Part shown: positions 45,645-54,868 of the stretch, one piece after another
Layout of the letters: the number at the start of each line of letters is the position of its first letter
Position numbering within the stretch: position 1 is the stretch's first letter
Assembly: GCF_049808615.1 (NCBI RefSeq)
Contig: NZ_JBNCAN010000001.1
Coordinates: 62,001 to 126,000, forward strand
From: Modicisalibacter sp049808615
Lineage (GTDB): Bacteria > Pseudomonadota > Gammaproteobacteria > Pseudomonadales > Halomonadaceae
Direction: 5' to 3'
Length of the DNA: 64,000 bases
Position numbers and translations under genes: made by a program
Notes under the pieces: generated by a model
Databases searched by the model: none
Told to the model about the DNA's origin: nothing
The model's input: the letters and a program-made list of their open reading frames with translations, nothing else

Positions 45645-47164
45645 TGCAGCACTTGCCCATCCTGCCCATCGTTCTGCCGTTATTCGCCGGCTTGCTGTTA
45701 TTGCTCAATCGTGACGGTGCGACGCGTCCGCGACGTATTATCTCGCTGATTTCGACCTCGCTGCTGGTGGTGGTTGCCATCGCTCTGGTAGCCCAGGCGA
45801 CGAATGGCGATATCCGCTACTATGCCCTTGGCGATTGGCAACCGCCTTTCGGCATCATCCTGGTGCTCGATCGTTTATCCGCCATGATGGTGCTGTTGAC
45901 CTCGGTTCTGGCACTGGGAAGCGTGATCTATGCCTGTGCCGGAGAGGACGAAAAAGGCACGAACTATCACGGCCTCTTCCAGCTTCAACTGATGGGCATC
46001 AACGGTGCCTTTCTGACCGGCGATCTGTTCAACCTGTTCGTTTTCTTCGAGGTGCTGCTGATTGCCTCCTATGCCTTGCTGATGCACGGTGGCGGCAAGA
46101 CGCGCATTCACGCCAGCTTTCATTACGTCGCGCTCAATCTGGCCAACTCGGCACTTTTCCTGCTGGCGGTCGGGACACTCTACGGTGCCACTGGCACCCT
46201 CAACATGGCCGACATGGCTTCGCGCATCGAGAATCTGGAGCCTGAACAGACGGAACTGGTCAAGGTCGGCGCCATGCTGTTACTGGTGGTCTTCGGACTC
46301 AAGGCTGCGATGCTACCGCTGTACTTCTGGCTACCACGCGCTTACGCGGCGGCGCCCGCACCGGTGGCGGCGCTGTTCGCCATCATGAGCAAGATCGGCA
46401 TCTATGCCATCATCCGAGTCTATACCCTGATCTTCGGTCCCGATGCCGCCCCCTTGGACAACCTGGCCCAACCCTGGGTGTGGTGGCTCGGGCTGGCCAC
46501 CCTGGTACTGGGCACTGTCGGTGTGATAGCCGCCCGGGACCTGCGCGGCCAAGTCGCCTACCTGATCATCATTTCCGTAGGGACACTGCTGGCTGGCATC
46601 GGCATGAATAGCCTCGCCGCCCAGAGTGCGCTGCTCTATTATTTACCCCATACCACGCTGGTCACCGGCGGCATGTTTCTGCTGGTCGACAGCATCGCGA
46701 TGCAGCGTGGACAAGCCGGGGCACGCATCGTACGGTCCCGGGGCGTCAAGCAGGCTGCACCTCTGGGACTGTTCTTCTTCATTGGCGCCATGGCCGCCGC
46801 CGGTATGCCGCCGCTTTCCGGTGCCATCGGCAAGACGTTGCTGTTACAGGCGGCGACAGGACCGACCCAACAAGCTTGGCTTTGGGCCGCCCTATTGATT
46901 AGCGGGCTTGTTGCCATCGTCGCCATGAGCCGCGCTGGCTCGACGGTTTTTTGGCGGACCACTCCCAAGGATGAGGCATCCGTTCCGAATCTTGGTCCCT
47001 GGCGGGGTATCGCCATCGGACTGCTGATCGGCGCTTCGCCGGTATTGGCGCTACTGGCCGGGCCAGTGACCGAGTATGCCCAGGCTACCGCGGAACAGCT
47101 GGCCAACCATGACGCTTATATCCGCGCCATCATCGCGCCTCAGGAGACAGGAGAGATCCCATGA
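45644..47164 (+). CDS. mrpD: Mrp antiporter subunit D
   Basis: 506-residue NuoM/N-like proton-translocating subunit with about 14 membrane segments. Motifs: GDLFNLFVFFEVLLIASYAL near residue 126 and AAMLPLYFWLPRAYAAAPAP near 223, where the conserved Glu and Lys of the proton channel lie, and SGAIGKTLLLQA near 393. It overlaps mrpE in an ATGA. Confidence 0.94.
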   Translation: MQHLPILPIVLPLFAGLLLLLNRDGATRPRRIISLISTSLLVVVAIALVAQATNGDIRYYALGDWQPPFGIILVLDRLSAMMVLLTSVLALGSVIYACAGEDEKGTNYHGLFQLQLMGINGAFLTGDLFNLFVFFEVLLIASYALLMHGGGKTRIHASFHYVALNLANSALFLLAVGTLYGATGTLNMADMASRIENLEPEQTELVKVGAMLLLVVFGLKAAMLPLYFWLPRAYAAAPAPVAALFAIMSKIGIYAIIRVYTLIFGPDAAPLDNLAQPWVWWLGLATLVLGTVGVIAARDLRGQVAYLIIISVGTLLAGIGMNSLAAQSALLYYLPHTTLVTGGMFLLVDSIAMQRGQAGARIVRSRGVKQAAPLGLFFFIGAMAAAGMPPLSGAIGKTLLLQAATGPTQQAWLWAALLISGLVAIVAMSRAGSTVFWRTTPKDEASVPNLGPWRGIAIGLLIGASPVLALLAGPVTEYAQATAEQLANHDAYIRAIIAPQETGEIP

Positions 47165-47658
47165 TACGATCGCGTCGCTGGCTGCCCATGCCCATACTCT
47201 CTATCCTGTTGCTGGTAGTCTGGTTATTGCTGCAGCAAAGCATCGGCTTGGGTCACTGGTTGCTGGGCGGCGTGCTAGCGCTGTTGATTCCGCTGGCAGT
47301 GGCGCCCTTCTACGAGAACCCGCCGCTTCTCAAGCGTCCCGGATTGATGGCCCGCTACATTGTTCGCGTGCTCGGCGATATCATACTCGCCAACCTGCAG
47401 GTGTCCTGGATCATCCTCGATCCGCGAGGGCGTATGAACCCAGCCTTCATCGAGTACCCGCTGCAACTCACGCAGAATTTCCCCATCACGGTGCTGGCCA
47501 GCACCATCACCCTGACCCCGGGGACCGTATCAGCGCACTTGCGTATGAGCGGCAAGAGTCTGTTGATTCATGCCCTCGACGTGGACGATGTCGATGCGGT
47601 CATTCATGAAATCCACGAACGCTACGAGCGCCCACTGATGGAGATCTTCGAATGCTAG
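47161..47658 (+). CDS. mrpE: Mrp antiporter subunit E
   Basis: 165-residue subunit with two N-terminal hydrophobic segments and a soluble C-terminal part. ITLTPGTVSAHL near residue 118 is the family hallmark; HALDVDDVDAVIHEIHERYE ends the protein. It overlaps mrpF by 7 bp. Confidence 0.93.
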   Translation: MIRSRRWLPMPILSILLLVVWLLLQQSIGLGHWLLGGVLALLIPLAVAPFYENPPLLKRPGLMARYIVRVLGDIILANLQVSWIILDPRGRMNPAFIEYPLQLTQNFPITVLASTITLTPGTVSAHLRMSGKSLLIHALDVDDVDAVIHEIHERYERPLMEIFEC

Positions 47659-47921
47659 ACGTCGCCTTGTGGACCAGCCTGGCGTTGTTCACGGCATCGG
47701 TGCTACTCACCCTTTATCGCGCCATCATCGGGCCTAGCCTGCCCGACCGGATCCTGGCTCTGGATACGATGTACATCAACTCCATCGGCCTGATCATCCT
47801 GTTCGGCATATGGATCAATTCCAAGATCTATTTCGAAGCCGCCTTGTTGATCGCCATGCTGGGTTTCATCAGTACGGTGGCGGTCTGCAAGTACTTACTG
47901 CGCGGCGATATCATCGAGTAA
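47652..47921 (+). CDS. mrpF: Mrp antiporter subunit F
   Basis: 89-residue subunit with three membrane segments. LYRAIIGPSLPDRILALDTM near residue 21 is the conserved MrpF motif. The ATG lies within the last codons of mrpE. Confidence 0.93.
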   Translation: MLDVALWTSLALFTASVLLTLYRAIIGPSLPDRILALDTMYINSIGLIILFGIWINSKIYFEAALLIAMLGFISTVAVCKYLLRGDIIE

Positions 47922-47942
47922 GGATCAAGCAGGAGACGCAAT

Positions 47943-48341
47943 ATGATCGGCTTCTACACCTTCATGGAGGGCGTGATCGCCTTCTTCCTTATCGCCGGCG
48001 GGCTGTTCGCTTTCATTGGCGCGTTAGGGATGACTCATCTCAAGGATTTCTACATGCGCCTGCATGGCCCGACCAAGACCTCGACGTTAGGCGTCGGCTG
48101 TGTGCTGATCGCATCCGCCTGCTATTTCAGCCTGGTGGATGGAGGCTTCAATGTGCAGGAATTGTTGATCACCATCTTTCTTTTCATCACCGCCCCAGTC
48201 TCGGCCCACCTATTGGCCAAGAGTGCGTTGCACCAGAAACTGCCGCATGATCCGCGCACTCAAGGCCACCCCGAGGAGCTCGACGAAGAAGAAGAAAATC
48301 CCAAGCCACAGCAGCGGTCCATTACCCCGCCACCGTCCTGA
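47943..48341 (+). CDS. mrpG: Mrp antiporter subunit G
   Basis: 132-residue subunit with three membrane segments and the family motif FYMRLHGPTKTSTLGVG near residue 36. The last 35 residues are a charged, Glu-rich cytoplasmic tail. AGGAG precedes the ATG. It ends the seven-function, six-gene operon. Confidence 0.93.
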   Translation: MIGFYTFMEGVIAFFLIAGGLFAFIGALGMTHLKDFYMRLHGPTKTSTLGVGCVLIASACYFSLVDGGFNVQELLITIFLFITAPVSAHLLAKSALHQKLPHDPRTQGHPEELDEEEENPKPQQRSITPPPS

Positions 48342-48362
48342 TCCTCGTCAATCAGGATCAGC
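48339..48362. terminator. Hairpin between convergent mrpG and hemH
   Basis: CTGATCC and GGATCAG, 7 bp each with a 10-nt loop, overlap the mrpG stop and the hemH stop. It is a modest stem without a T run and may act as a bidirectional terminator. Confidence 0.4.
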
Positions 48363-49352
48363 TCACCAGCCCTGGGTGTGTTGTTCGACCAGACTGGCGA
48401 ACAAGGCGATGTGGTCGTCACGATCGTTGAGAGCCGGAATATAGCGGTAACGCTTGCCGCCGGCCTTCATGAAATTATCGCGGTTTTCCACCTCCAGCTC
48501 TTCCAGGGTTTCCAGACAGTCCGCGGAAAACGCCGGGCTCATGATATCGACATGCTCGACGCCCTGTTGCGGCAAAGCCATCAAGGTGTGATCAGTATAG
48601 GGTTTGAGCCACTCCTCACGGCCAAAGCGTGACTGGTAGGTCATTTGCCATTCGCCTTCCTCCAGACCCAGAGCCTCGGCCAATAGTCGGCTGGTGGTCT
48701 CGCAATGCCGTGGATAGGGGTCGCCATTGTCGGCATAGCGCTGTGGGATGCCATGATAGGACATCATCAGGCGTCCGCGCTGCTCATCGTGCTGCTGCCA
48801 GTGCTCGCGCACGCTATTGGCCAGCGCTTCGATATAAGCAGGGTGATCGTGATAATCCCGGATGAAACGCAGCTCCGGCAGATGCGGACAGGGCTTGAGC
48901 GCCTTGGCAAGACGATCGAACACCGCCGCGGTAGTGGAGCGTGAGAACTGAGGATACAGCGGTAATACCAGAATGCGCTCGACCCCCGCATCCCGCAGTC
49001 GCAACCCCGCCTCCTCCATGCTCGGCTGACCATAGGTCATGGCCAGCTCGACGGGAACGTTCTCGCCTAGGCGCTCAGCGAGTAGCGCCCTGAGTGCCTG
49101 CTGCTGGCGCCGGGCGATGACCAGTAAGGGCGAGCCACCTTCCTGCCACACCGCCGCGTAACCCTTGGCCACCTTGCTCGGCCGAAAGCGCAGAATCACC
49201 CCGTTGAGAATCAGCCACCACAACGGCCGCGAGACATCGACGACCCGCTCATCCCATAGGAATTCCGCCAGATAGCGCCGCACTGCCTCAGGGGTGGGGG
49301 CATCCGGCGTACCCAGATTGGCCAGCAATACGCCGAAACGAGGGGTGGACAT
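48363..49352 (-). CDS. hemH: Ferrochelatase HemH
   Basis: Inserts Fe2+ into protoporphyrin IX, the last step of haem synthesis. The 329-residue protein has GVLLANLGTPDAP at 7-19, LMMSYHGIPQRY near 195 (catalytic His), YQSRFGREEWLKPYTDHTL near 240, and SPAFSADCLETLEE near 275 with the active-site Glu. It is divergent from the photolyase gene; the 108-bp region between them carries a light-response-like inverted repeat. Confidence 0.94.
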   Translation of the reverse strand: MSTPRFGVLLANLGTPDAPTPEAVRRYLAEFLWDERVVDVSRPLWWLILNGVILRFRPSKVAKGYAAVWQEGGSPLLVIARRQQQALRALLAERLGENVPVELAMTYGQPSMEEAGLRLRDAGVERILVLPLYPQFSRSTTAAVFDRLAKALKPCPHLPELRFIRDYHDHPAYIEALANSVREHWQQHDEQRGRLMMSYHGIPQRYADNGDPYPRHCETTSRLLAEALGLEEGEWQMTYQSRFGREEWLKPYTDHTLMALPQQGVEHVDIMSPAFSADCLETLEELEVENRDNFMKAGGKRYRYIPALNDRDDHIALFASLVEQHTQGW

Positions 49353-49421
49353 CTGCTTTCTCCTGACCTTGATTGGAAAACGAAAAGGTTAACCGCACCC
49401 TATCGCGATGAAGAATGGCAC

Positions 49422-49445
49422 TATACTATCAGATAGTTTTGTATA
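49422..49445. promoter_or_regulatory. Candidate LitR/PplR-type light-response operator
   Basis: TATACT at 49422-49427 and TGTATA at 49440-49445, separated by 12 bp, form a 6+6 inverted repeat with one mismatch. Between them is a second perfect 13-bp palindrome, ACTATCAGATAGT (49425-49437). From memory, Pseudomonas PplR (B12-dependent, MerR-family LitR type) sites have the form T(G/A)TACA-N12-TGTA(C/T)A, which this matches in 11 of 12 positions. It lies 16 bp before the photolyase ATG and about 70 bp from hemH. Confidence 0.5.
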
Positions 49446-49460
49446 ACTTATGGTCAATTC

Positions 49461-51041
49461 ATGTCCAAGCCACTGGTTCTCGTGCTCGGCGATCAATTAA
49501 GCCTTGAGTTGCCAACCCTCCGCGACGCGACGAACGATGCCGTGATTGCACTCTGCGAGGTAACGGAAGAAGGCCGTTATGTTCCTCATCACCCTCAGAA
49601 GATCGCTCTGATCTTCGCTGCCATGCGGCACTTCGCACAGCAGCTACGTGACAAGGGTCGACAGGTTCATTACAGCGCGCTGGACGACGATGATAACTGC
49701 CAGGACCTGCTCGATGAAGCCGAGCGGCTGGCCACTCTCTACACCTGCGATGAGATACGCGTCGTTCGCCCCGGAGAATGGCGCTTATGGAAGCGGATAG
49801 CGAATCGCAAGGCGAACTGGACGATCATCGAGGATGATCGCTTCTTCTGTCCGTTAGCGGATTTCGCCACCTGGGCAAAGGACCGCAAACAACCGCGCAT
49901 GGAAAATTTCTATCGTCAGATGCGCCGGCGCACCGGCCTATTGATGGAAGACGACGAACCTGCCGGTGGGCAATGGAATTTCGATCACGACAATCGCCAA
50001 CCCATTGATCGCCATATCGATGTTCCTGCCTTGCCCCGTCATCGTCACGACGATACGACTCGTCGGGTGCTCGCTCTGGTCGAAAGTCACTTCAGCGAAC
50101 ATTTTGGCTCGCTGGAAGGCTTCAACTGGCCCGTAACACGACGCCAAGCGTTGGCCGATCTACGCCACTTCATCGATCACCGCCTACCGGATTTCGGTCG
50201 CTATCAGGATGCCATCAGCGACACGCAGCCCTATCTTTTTCATGCTCGTCTTTCGGCGGCCATGAACATCGGTCTACTCGGGCCCCGGGAAGTCTGCGAG
50301 GCGGCCGAGGCAGCCTATTACCAAGGAGACGCGCCGATCAATGCAGTGGAGGGATTCATACGTCAGATACTCGGCTGGCGCGAGTATGTACGAGGCATCT
50401 ACTGGCTGAAGATGCCCGACTACAAATGCGAAAATCATCTGAATGCCAAGCGTGATCTGCCCGCCTTCTACTGGACTGGTGACACCGACCTGCACTGTCT
50501 CAAACGCGCCTTGGAGATGACCCACGACAACGCCTACGCGCACCATATTCAGCGCCTGATGGTCACCGGTAACTTCGCCCTGTTGTGCGGCGTCAAGCCG
50601 GAGGCATTATGCGACTGGTATCTGGCGGTGTATGCCGACGCTTTCGAGTGGGTCGAGCTACCCAATACCCTGGGCATGGTACTGCATGCCGATGGCGGTT
50701 TGATGGGATCGAAACCCTATTGCGCCTCGGGCAAGTATATCGACCGCATGTCGGATCATTGCAGCCAGTGCCGCTATGACGTCAAAAAGGTGACCGGTGA
50801 GAACGCCTGCCCCTTCAATAGCCTGTATTGGAATTTTCTCGAAGAACACGCGGAGCGTCTGGAAAAGAATCACCGCATGAAACTGATCTACGGCTCGCTC
50901 CGGCGCATGAGCGACGACAAGCGAACGGCGATGCGCGATCAGGCACGGCGGTTCCTGAAAAGTCTCGACTGGGAACCGGCCTACGGTCAGGGCGATCACC
51001 TGGAGGGCTATCGTCGTTCGGACTCACGGCAACGGCAGTAA
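49461..51041 (+). CDS. Iron-sulfur bacterial cryptochrome/(6-4) photolyase
   Basis: 526-residue member of the FeS-BCP branch, like Agrobacterium PhrB and Rhodobacter CryB, which repair (6-4) photoproducts with FAD and a 4Fe-4S cluster. Cys346, Cys434, Cys437 and Cys450 fall exactly four residues before the PhrB cluster ligands 350, 438, 441 and 454. The N-terminal domain begins LVLVLGDQLS and the FAD region has INAVEGFIRQILGWREYVRG near 293. A light-response-like operator lies directly upstream. Confidence 0.93.
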   Translation: MSKPLVLVLGDQLSLELPTLRDATNDAVIALCEVTEEGRYVPHHPQKIALIFAAMRHFAQQLRDKGRQVHYSALDDDDNCQDLLDEAERLATLYTCDEIRVVRPGEWRLWKRIANRKANWTIIEDDRFFCPLADFATWAKDRKQPRMENFYRQMRRRTGLLMEDDEPAGGQWNFDHDNRQPIDRHIDVPALPRHRHDDTTRRVLALVESHFSEHFGSLEGFNWPVTRRQALADLRHFIDHRLPDFGRYQDAISDTQPYLFHARLSAAMNIGLLGPREVCEAAEAAYYQGDAPINAVEGFIRQILGWREYVRGIYWLKMPDYKCENHLNAKRDLPAFYWTGDTDLHCLKRALEMTHDNAYAHHIQRLMVTGNFALLCGVKPEALCDWYLAVYADAFEWVELPNTLGMVLHADGGLMGSKPYCASGKYIDRMSDHCSQCRYDVKKVTGENACPFNSLYWNFLEEHAERLEKNHRMKLIYGSLRRMSDDKRTAMRDQARRFLKSLDWEPAYGQGDHLEGYRRSDSRQRQ

Positions 51042-51056
51042 GAGAACGTCAGCGGA

Positions 51057-51359
51057 TTAGAACACCAAGGGGATATAGGAACTCAGAGGGTCATGATAGT
51101 GAGGTGCGCGACCGATCATTTCATCGTTGGCCACGAACTGCACCAGATAAGCACGATGGATACCGGCACGCTTGAGCTCGAGATAGACATCATCCAGAGC
51201 GCGAAACAGCATCGGTTTGCCACGCTGAGTCAATGAAGCTCGCTCGCCTTCCATGTCTTCGAGTTCGACCTGATAGCAACGACTGCCCGCATGGCCGATC
51301 ACGCGGATCTCGAAATTGTCGTGATGGCGTGCGTAACGTTTCAGTTCTTGAAGTTCCAT
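51057..51359 (-). CDS. Small conserved protein, probably DUF6482 family
   Basis: 100 residues with no signal peptide or membrane segment. It contains IGHAGSRCYQVELEDMEGE near residue 21, the FRALDDVYLELKRAGIHRAY segment near 52 and a C-terminal DEMIGRAPHYHDPLSSYIPL. The layout resembles DUF6482 proteins of Halomonas and Pseudomonas, as far as I recall; function unknown. It is convergent with the photolyase gene, 15 bp apart. Confidence 0.65.
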   Translation of the reverse strand: MELQELKRYARHHDNFEIRVIGHAGSRCYQVELEDMEGERASLTQRGKPMLFRALDDVYLELKRAGIHRAYLVQFVANDEMIGRAPHYHDPLSSYIPLVF

Positions 51360-51485
51360 GCCCCCTCCCGGTCAATGAATGGAATGCGGCAACCCGCACC
51401 CCCAGGCATCCAGCCTGATCCGCGCCTATTACGATTTCATTAACTCAAGAAGGTTCAACGACAACCGAAGTCTGCCAGCGCAGAC

Positions 51486-51785
51486 TCACTCTGACTGATA
51501 GTTCGATGGATCGATCGCCACGCCCAACGAGTTGCGATCCACCCAATTGCCCGCCTTGGTCTCCTTATAGCGAAACACCACTCGATCACCGGTGGTTACC
51601 GGCAGCTCCCTATCCTCGGTCTGGTAACTATAGGACGTACCATCGACGACCAGATGATAGCGATACAGGTCCGGCATACCCAGCCATTCCTTGAAGGGAC
51701 CTTCGCGGTCCACGCTCTCAAGCACACCTCGCGCCTCGAGCTTGGGAAGACGTTTACGATTGCCGCGTCGAAAGCCACTTGCCAT
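51486..51785 (-). CDS. Small conserved protein of unknown function
   Basis: 99 residues, starting at the ATG at 51785 with GAGGAA 8 nt upstream. The N-terminus is basic (MASGFRRGNRKRLPK), then a beta-rich region containing YHLVVDGTSYSYQTEDRELP and GDRVVFRYKETKAGNWVDR. This could be an OB-like nucleic-acid-binding fold, which is inference. It lies 13 bp downstream of dnaB on the same strand and is probably co-transcribed. Confidence 0.65.
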   Translation of the reverse strand: MASGFRRGNRKRLPKLEARGVLESVDREGPFKEWLGMPDLYRYHLVVDGTSYSYQTEDRELPVTTGDRVVFRYKETKAGNWVDRNSLGVAIDPSNYQSE

Positions 51786-51798
51786 GGGGTCATTTCCT

Positions 51799-53187
51799 CT
51801 ATTCGCCAAAATGCTGTCCGTAGCTGTCCGGAGCCAGATCCTCGAAGCGCGTGTACTTGCCGATAAAGGCCATGTGTACGGTACCGATGGGTCCGTTACG
51901 CTGTTTACCAATGATCAACTCGGCCAACCCCTTATTATCCGGGTTATCCGTATTGTAGACCTCATCACGATAAACGAAGGCAATGACGTCTGCATCCTGT
52001 TCAATGGCGCCAGATTCGCGAAGATCCGACATCACCGGACGCTTGTTAGGGCGCTGCTCCAGAGAGCGGTTGAGCTGTGACAGGGCGATGACCGGACAAC
52101 CGAACTCCTTGGCCAGCCCCTTGAGTGAGCGGGAGATCTCCGAGATCTCGCCGGTGCGGTTCTCGGAAAAGCCAGGTATCTGCATCAATTGCAGATAGTC
52201 GATCATGATCAGGCCCAGATTGCCTTGCTCGCGCACCACGCGCCGAATACGCGACCGCATCTCGTTGGGCGACAGTGCCGCGGTATCGTCGATGAAAAGC
52301 TGCTTGTCCTTGAGCAGATTGACCACCGAGGTCAAGCGGGGCCAGTCTTCGTCCTCGAGCTGACCGGTTCGCATCCGGGTCTGATCGATGCGGCCCAGGG
52401 ATGACAACATCCGCAACATGAGCGAATCCGCGGGCATCTCCATGGAAAACACCATCACCGGCTTGTCACTGGAAATGACCGCGTGCTCCACCAGATTCAT
52501 GGCAAAGGTGGTCTTGCCCATGGAAGGACGCCCCGCGATGATCACCAGATCCGAGGGCTGCAGGCCCGAGGTCATGTCGTCGAGATCACGAAAACCCGAG
52601 GACAGACCGGTCATCTGGCCCTGCATGTTGAACAATTCGTCGATACGATCGACCGCCTTGGACAGCAGCTGACTCATGCCGACGGGACCACCGGATTTGG
52701 GCCGCGATTCGCTGATCTGAAAGACCAAACGCTCGGCTTCATTGACCAGCTCATCCGAGGGCCTTCCCTGAGGGCTGAAGGCCCCTTCGGCGATCTGGTT
52801 GGCAGCCTGGATCAGCTTGCGCAGCGTTGCTCGCTCGCGAACGATGTCGGCATAGGCGCGGATGTTGCCTGCCGACGGCGTATTGCGAGCCAGCTCGGCC
52901 AGATAGGCTAGCCCCCCGACGGTGTCGAGTTGATCACGACTCTCCAGTGCTTCGGACAGAGTCACCACATCGAGAGGATGCGCAGACTCTGCCAGTTGAA
53001 TCATGGCATTGAACACAAGACGATGTTCGTAGCGATAGAAATCATCCGCCACCAGCCGTTCGGAAACGGTATCCCAGGCATCGTTGTCGAGCATCAATCC
53101 GCCCAGTACCGACTGCTCCGCCTCGAGCGAGTGTGGCGGCACCTTGAGCGCCGCGGTTTCTTGATCGAGTTCGCGAGTGTCACTCAT
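51799..53187 (-). CDS. dnaB: Replicative DNA helicase DnaB
   Basis: Hexameric 5'-3' helicase of the replication fork, 462 residues. N-terminal DnaB domain with PPHSLEAEQSVLGGLMLDN near residue 16; RecA-like core with Walker A AGRPSMGKTTFAMN near 218, DYLQLM near 320 and LSQLNRSLEQR near 360. No intein is present. It follows the rplI terminator in the common rpsF-rpsR-rplI-dnaB neighbourhood. Confidence 0.96.
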   Translation of the reverse strand: MSDTRELDQETAALKVPPHSLEAEQSVLGGLMLDNDAWDTVSERLVADDFYRYEHRLVFNAMIQLAESAHPLDVVTLSEALESRDQLDTVGGLAYLAELARNTPSAGNIRAYADIVRERATLRKLIQAANQIAEGAFSPQGRPSDELVNEAERLVFQISESRPKSGGPVGMSQLLSKAVDRIDELFNMQGQMTGLSSGFRDLDDMTSGLQPSDLVIIAGRPSMGKTTFAMNLVEHAVISSDKPVMVFSMEMPADSLMLRMLSSLGRIDQTRMRTGQLEDEDWPRLTSVVNLLKDKQLFIDDTAALSPNEMRSRIRRVVREQGNLGLIMIDYLQLMQIPGFSENRTGEISEISRSLKGLAKEFGCPVIALSQLNRSLEQRPNKRPVMSDLRESGAIEQDADVIAFVYRDEVYNTDNPDNKGLAELIIGKQRNGPIGTVHMAFIGKYTRFEDLAPDSYGQHFGE

Positions 53188-53240
53188 TGAATGTTCCGCA
53201 GGATTGGATCGATGTAGTGCTCGTCACGCATTCTACCCAT

Positions 53241-53271
53241 AAAAAAACGCGGCAGACGAGCTGCCGCGTTT
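53241..53271 (-). terminator. Intrinsic terminator of the rpsF-rplI operon
   Basis: On the minus strand AAACGCGGCAG, 5-nt loop, CTGCCGCGTTT, then a run of seven or more T. Perfect 11-bp stem (53245-53255 with 53261-53271), 20 bp after the rplI stop: a textbook rho-independent terminator. Confidence 0.92.
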
Positions 53272-53290
53272 CGATACATTCATATCGTAT

Positions 53291-53737
53291 TTACTCGGCG
53301 ACCACGACCACGCGAATGGTGGCATTGACCTCGGCATGCAGATGCAACTGGACATCGTATTCGCCAGTGGCGCGAATCGGTCCTTCCGGCATGCGAACCT
53401 CACTCTTGGAGACCTCGATACCGGCCTGATAGAGCGCATCCGCCAGATCACGGGGACCGATCGACCCGAACAGCTTGCCCTCATCACCGGCCTTGGCGAC
53501 CAACGACAACTCGATGTCGTTGAGCTGTTCGGCACGATTTTCGGCTTCGCTCTTGCGCTCTGCCGCCTGCGCTTCGAGCTCGGCACGCTGGGCTTCGAAT
53601 GCTTGCACATTTTCCTTGGTTGCCGGTACGGCATGGCCGTAAGGCACCAGATAGTTACGACCATAACCGGGCTTGACGGTGACCTTGTCACCCAGCGCAC
53701 CCAGCTTACCGATGTTGTCGAGCAGAATGACTTCCAT
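53291..53737 (-). CDS. rplI: 50S ribosomal protein L9
   Basis: 148 residues. Starts [17 protein letters not shown] and contains [20 protein letters not shown] near residue 21, the rRNA-binding L9 N-terminal domain. A long helix ([20 protein letters not shown]) leads to the C-terminal domain. It ends the rpsF-rpsR-DUF2232-rplI operon and is followed by a strong terminator. Confidence 0.97.
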   Translation of the reverse strand: MEVILLDNIGKLGALGDKVTVKPGYGRNYLVPYGHAVPATKENVQAFEAQRAELEAQAAERKSEAENRAEQLNDIELSLVAKAGDEGKLFGSIGPRDLADALYQAGIEVSKSEVRMPEGPIRATGEYDVQLHLHAEVNATIRVVVVAE

Positions 53738-53752
53738 CTCGTTAACCTCTTG

Positions 53753-54604
53753 TCATTGGCTGCGGGCCATGCGTCCGCGAAAATCCGCGAAGGTATCGAT
53801 GAAACCCAGCAGCAGCACAATCAAAATCATGGGCCATGTCGTCAGCAGCAGTATATAGAACGCTACCAGCCATAGCCTGTTCATGCCCTTGAAACCAATA
53901 AAGCCGTGTATCAGCGCGACGCCGCTCACCAATAGCGGTACCCAGGCCAGCATGGCGAGTGCGGGTAATGACAGCACCATGCCAATCACGCCCAGGCCAA
54001 CCAGTAACGCCAGTTCCTTGCCTGTGAGTCGCAGCGCATGGAACTCGCTGCGAAAGCCACCGGGATTGTATAAACCCGCTTGCCAGCTGCGCGCCAGCGC
54101 GAGACATGCCACCGCAGCCAACAATACGATCAATCCCGTCACGCCACCGATCAGCAGGCCGGCCAATTGCTCGGTCGCCACGCCTTGTTCGTTGAGTTGC
54201 CCCAACATGCGCTCGATTTCCGGCGAGCTCTGGCGTAGCTGTTCAAGCAATGGGCCCGCCCCGCCGGGCGGCAAGAAGATTCCCAGTTGAATCATCACCG
54301 CGCCCGCCAGGGCGCCTAGGATCAGCGCCTCACTCCAGCGAAGGCGAGCACGCAGCACAGTGGCCATCAAGGTCACCAGCAACAGGCTCGACAAGGGAAT
54401 GACATCCCCTTGGCTCCACCACCAGCCGGCAGGCACCGCAGCCGCGATAATCACCAGAAGCGCCGAACTCAAGCCAAGACGCAAGGTGACGAGAGCAGCC
54501 ACCGCAGCACTGAACCAGAACAGCCACGGCACGATTGCAGCTAGAGCGGCGGCACCTGCAGCCTGGGGTGTTCCGCGCATTACCCAGCGGGCCAGGGGAA
54601 GCAT
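53753..54604 (-). CDS. DUF2232 membrane protein in the rpsF operon
   Basis: 283-residue inner-membrane protein with about eight hydrophobic segments and a loop rich in Gln, Glu and Leu (LRQSSPEIERMLGQLNEQGV). The layout matches DUF2232/YybS-like proteins found between rpsR and rplI in many gammaproteobacteria; function unknown. GTG and ATG are adjacent at the start; I list the ATG. Confidence 0.82.
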   Translation of the reverse strand: MLPLARWVMRGTPQAAGAAALAAIVPWLFWFSAAVAALVTLRLGLSSALLVIIAAAVPAGWWWSQGDVIPLSSLLLVTLMATVLRARLRWSEALILGALAGAVMIQLGIFLPPGGAGPLLEQLRQSSPEIERMLGQLNEQGVATEQLAGLLIGGVTGLIVLLAAVACLALARSWQAGLYNPGGFRSEFHALRLTGKELALLVGLGVIGMVLSLPALAMLAWVPLLVSGVALIHGFIGFKGMNRLWLVAFYILLLTTWPMILIVLLLGFIDTFADFRGRMARSQ

Positions 54605-54616
54605 CACGCTATCGTC

Positions 54617-54844
54617 TTATTGGTGGCTATCGGTATAGGGCAGTAGCGACAGATAACGAGCGCGCTTGATGGCAGTCGAGAGCTGACGCTGGTAGCGCGC
54701 TCGTGTGCCGGTGATACGGCTCGGAACGATCTTGCCGGTTTCCGTGATATAGGCCTTGAGCGTATCGATATCCTTGTAATCGATGTACTTCACGCCTTCT
54801 GCGGTAAAACGGCAGAACTTACGGCGACGGAAAAAACGTGCCAT
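54617..54844 (-). CDS. rpsR: 30S ribosomal protein S18
   Basis: 75 residues starting [17 protein letters not shown], with [20 protein letters not shown] and the [23 protein letters not shown]-binding helix. It binds S6 on the 30S platform. 24 bp after rpsF. Confidence 0.97.
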   Translation of the reverse strand: MARFFRRRKFCRFTAEGVKYIDYKDIDTLKAYITETGKIVPSRITGTRARYQRQLSTAIKRARYLSLLPYTDSHQ

Positions 54845-54868
54845 GAATCATCCTCCTGGAAATGCGGA

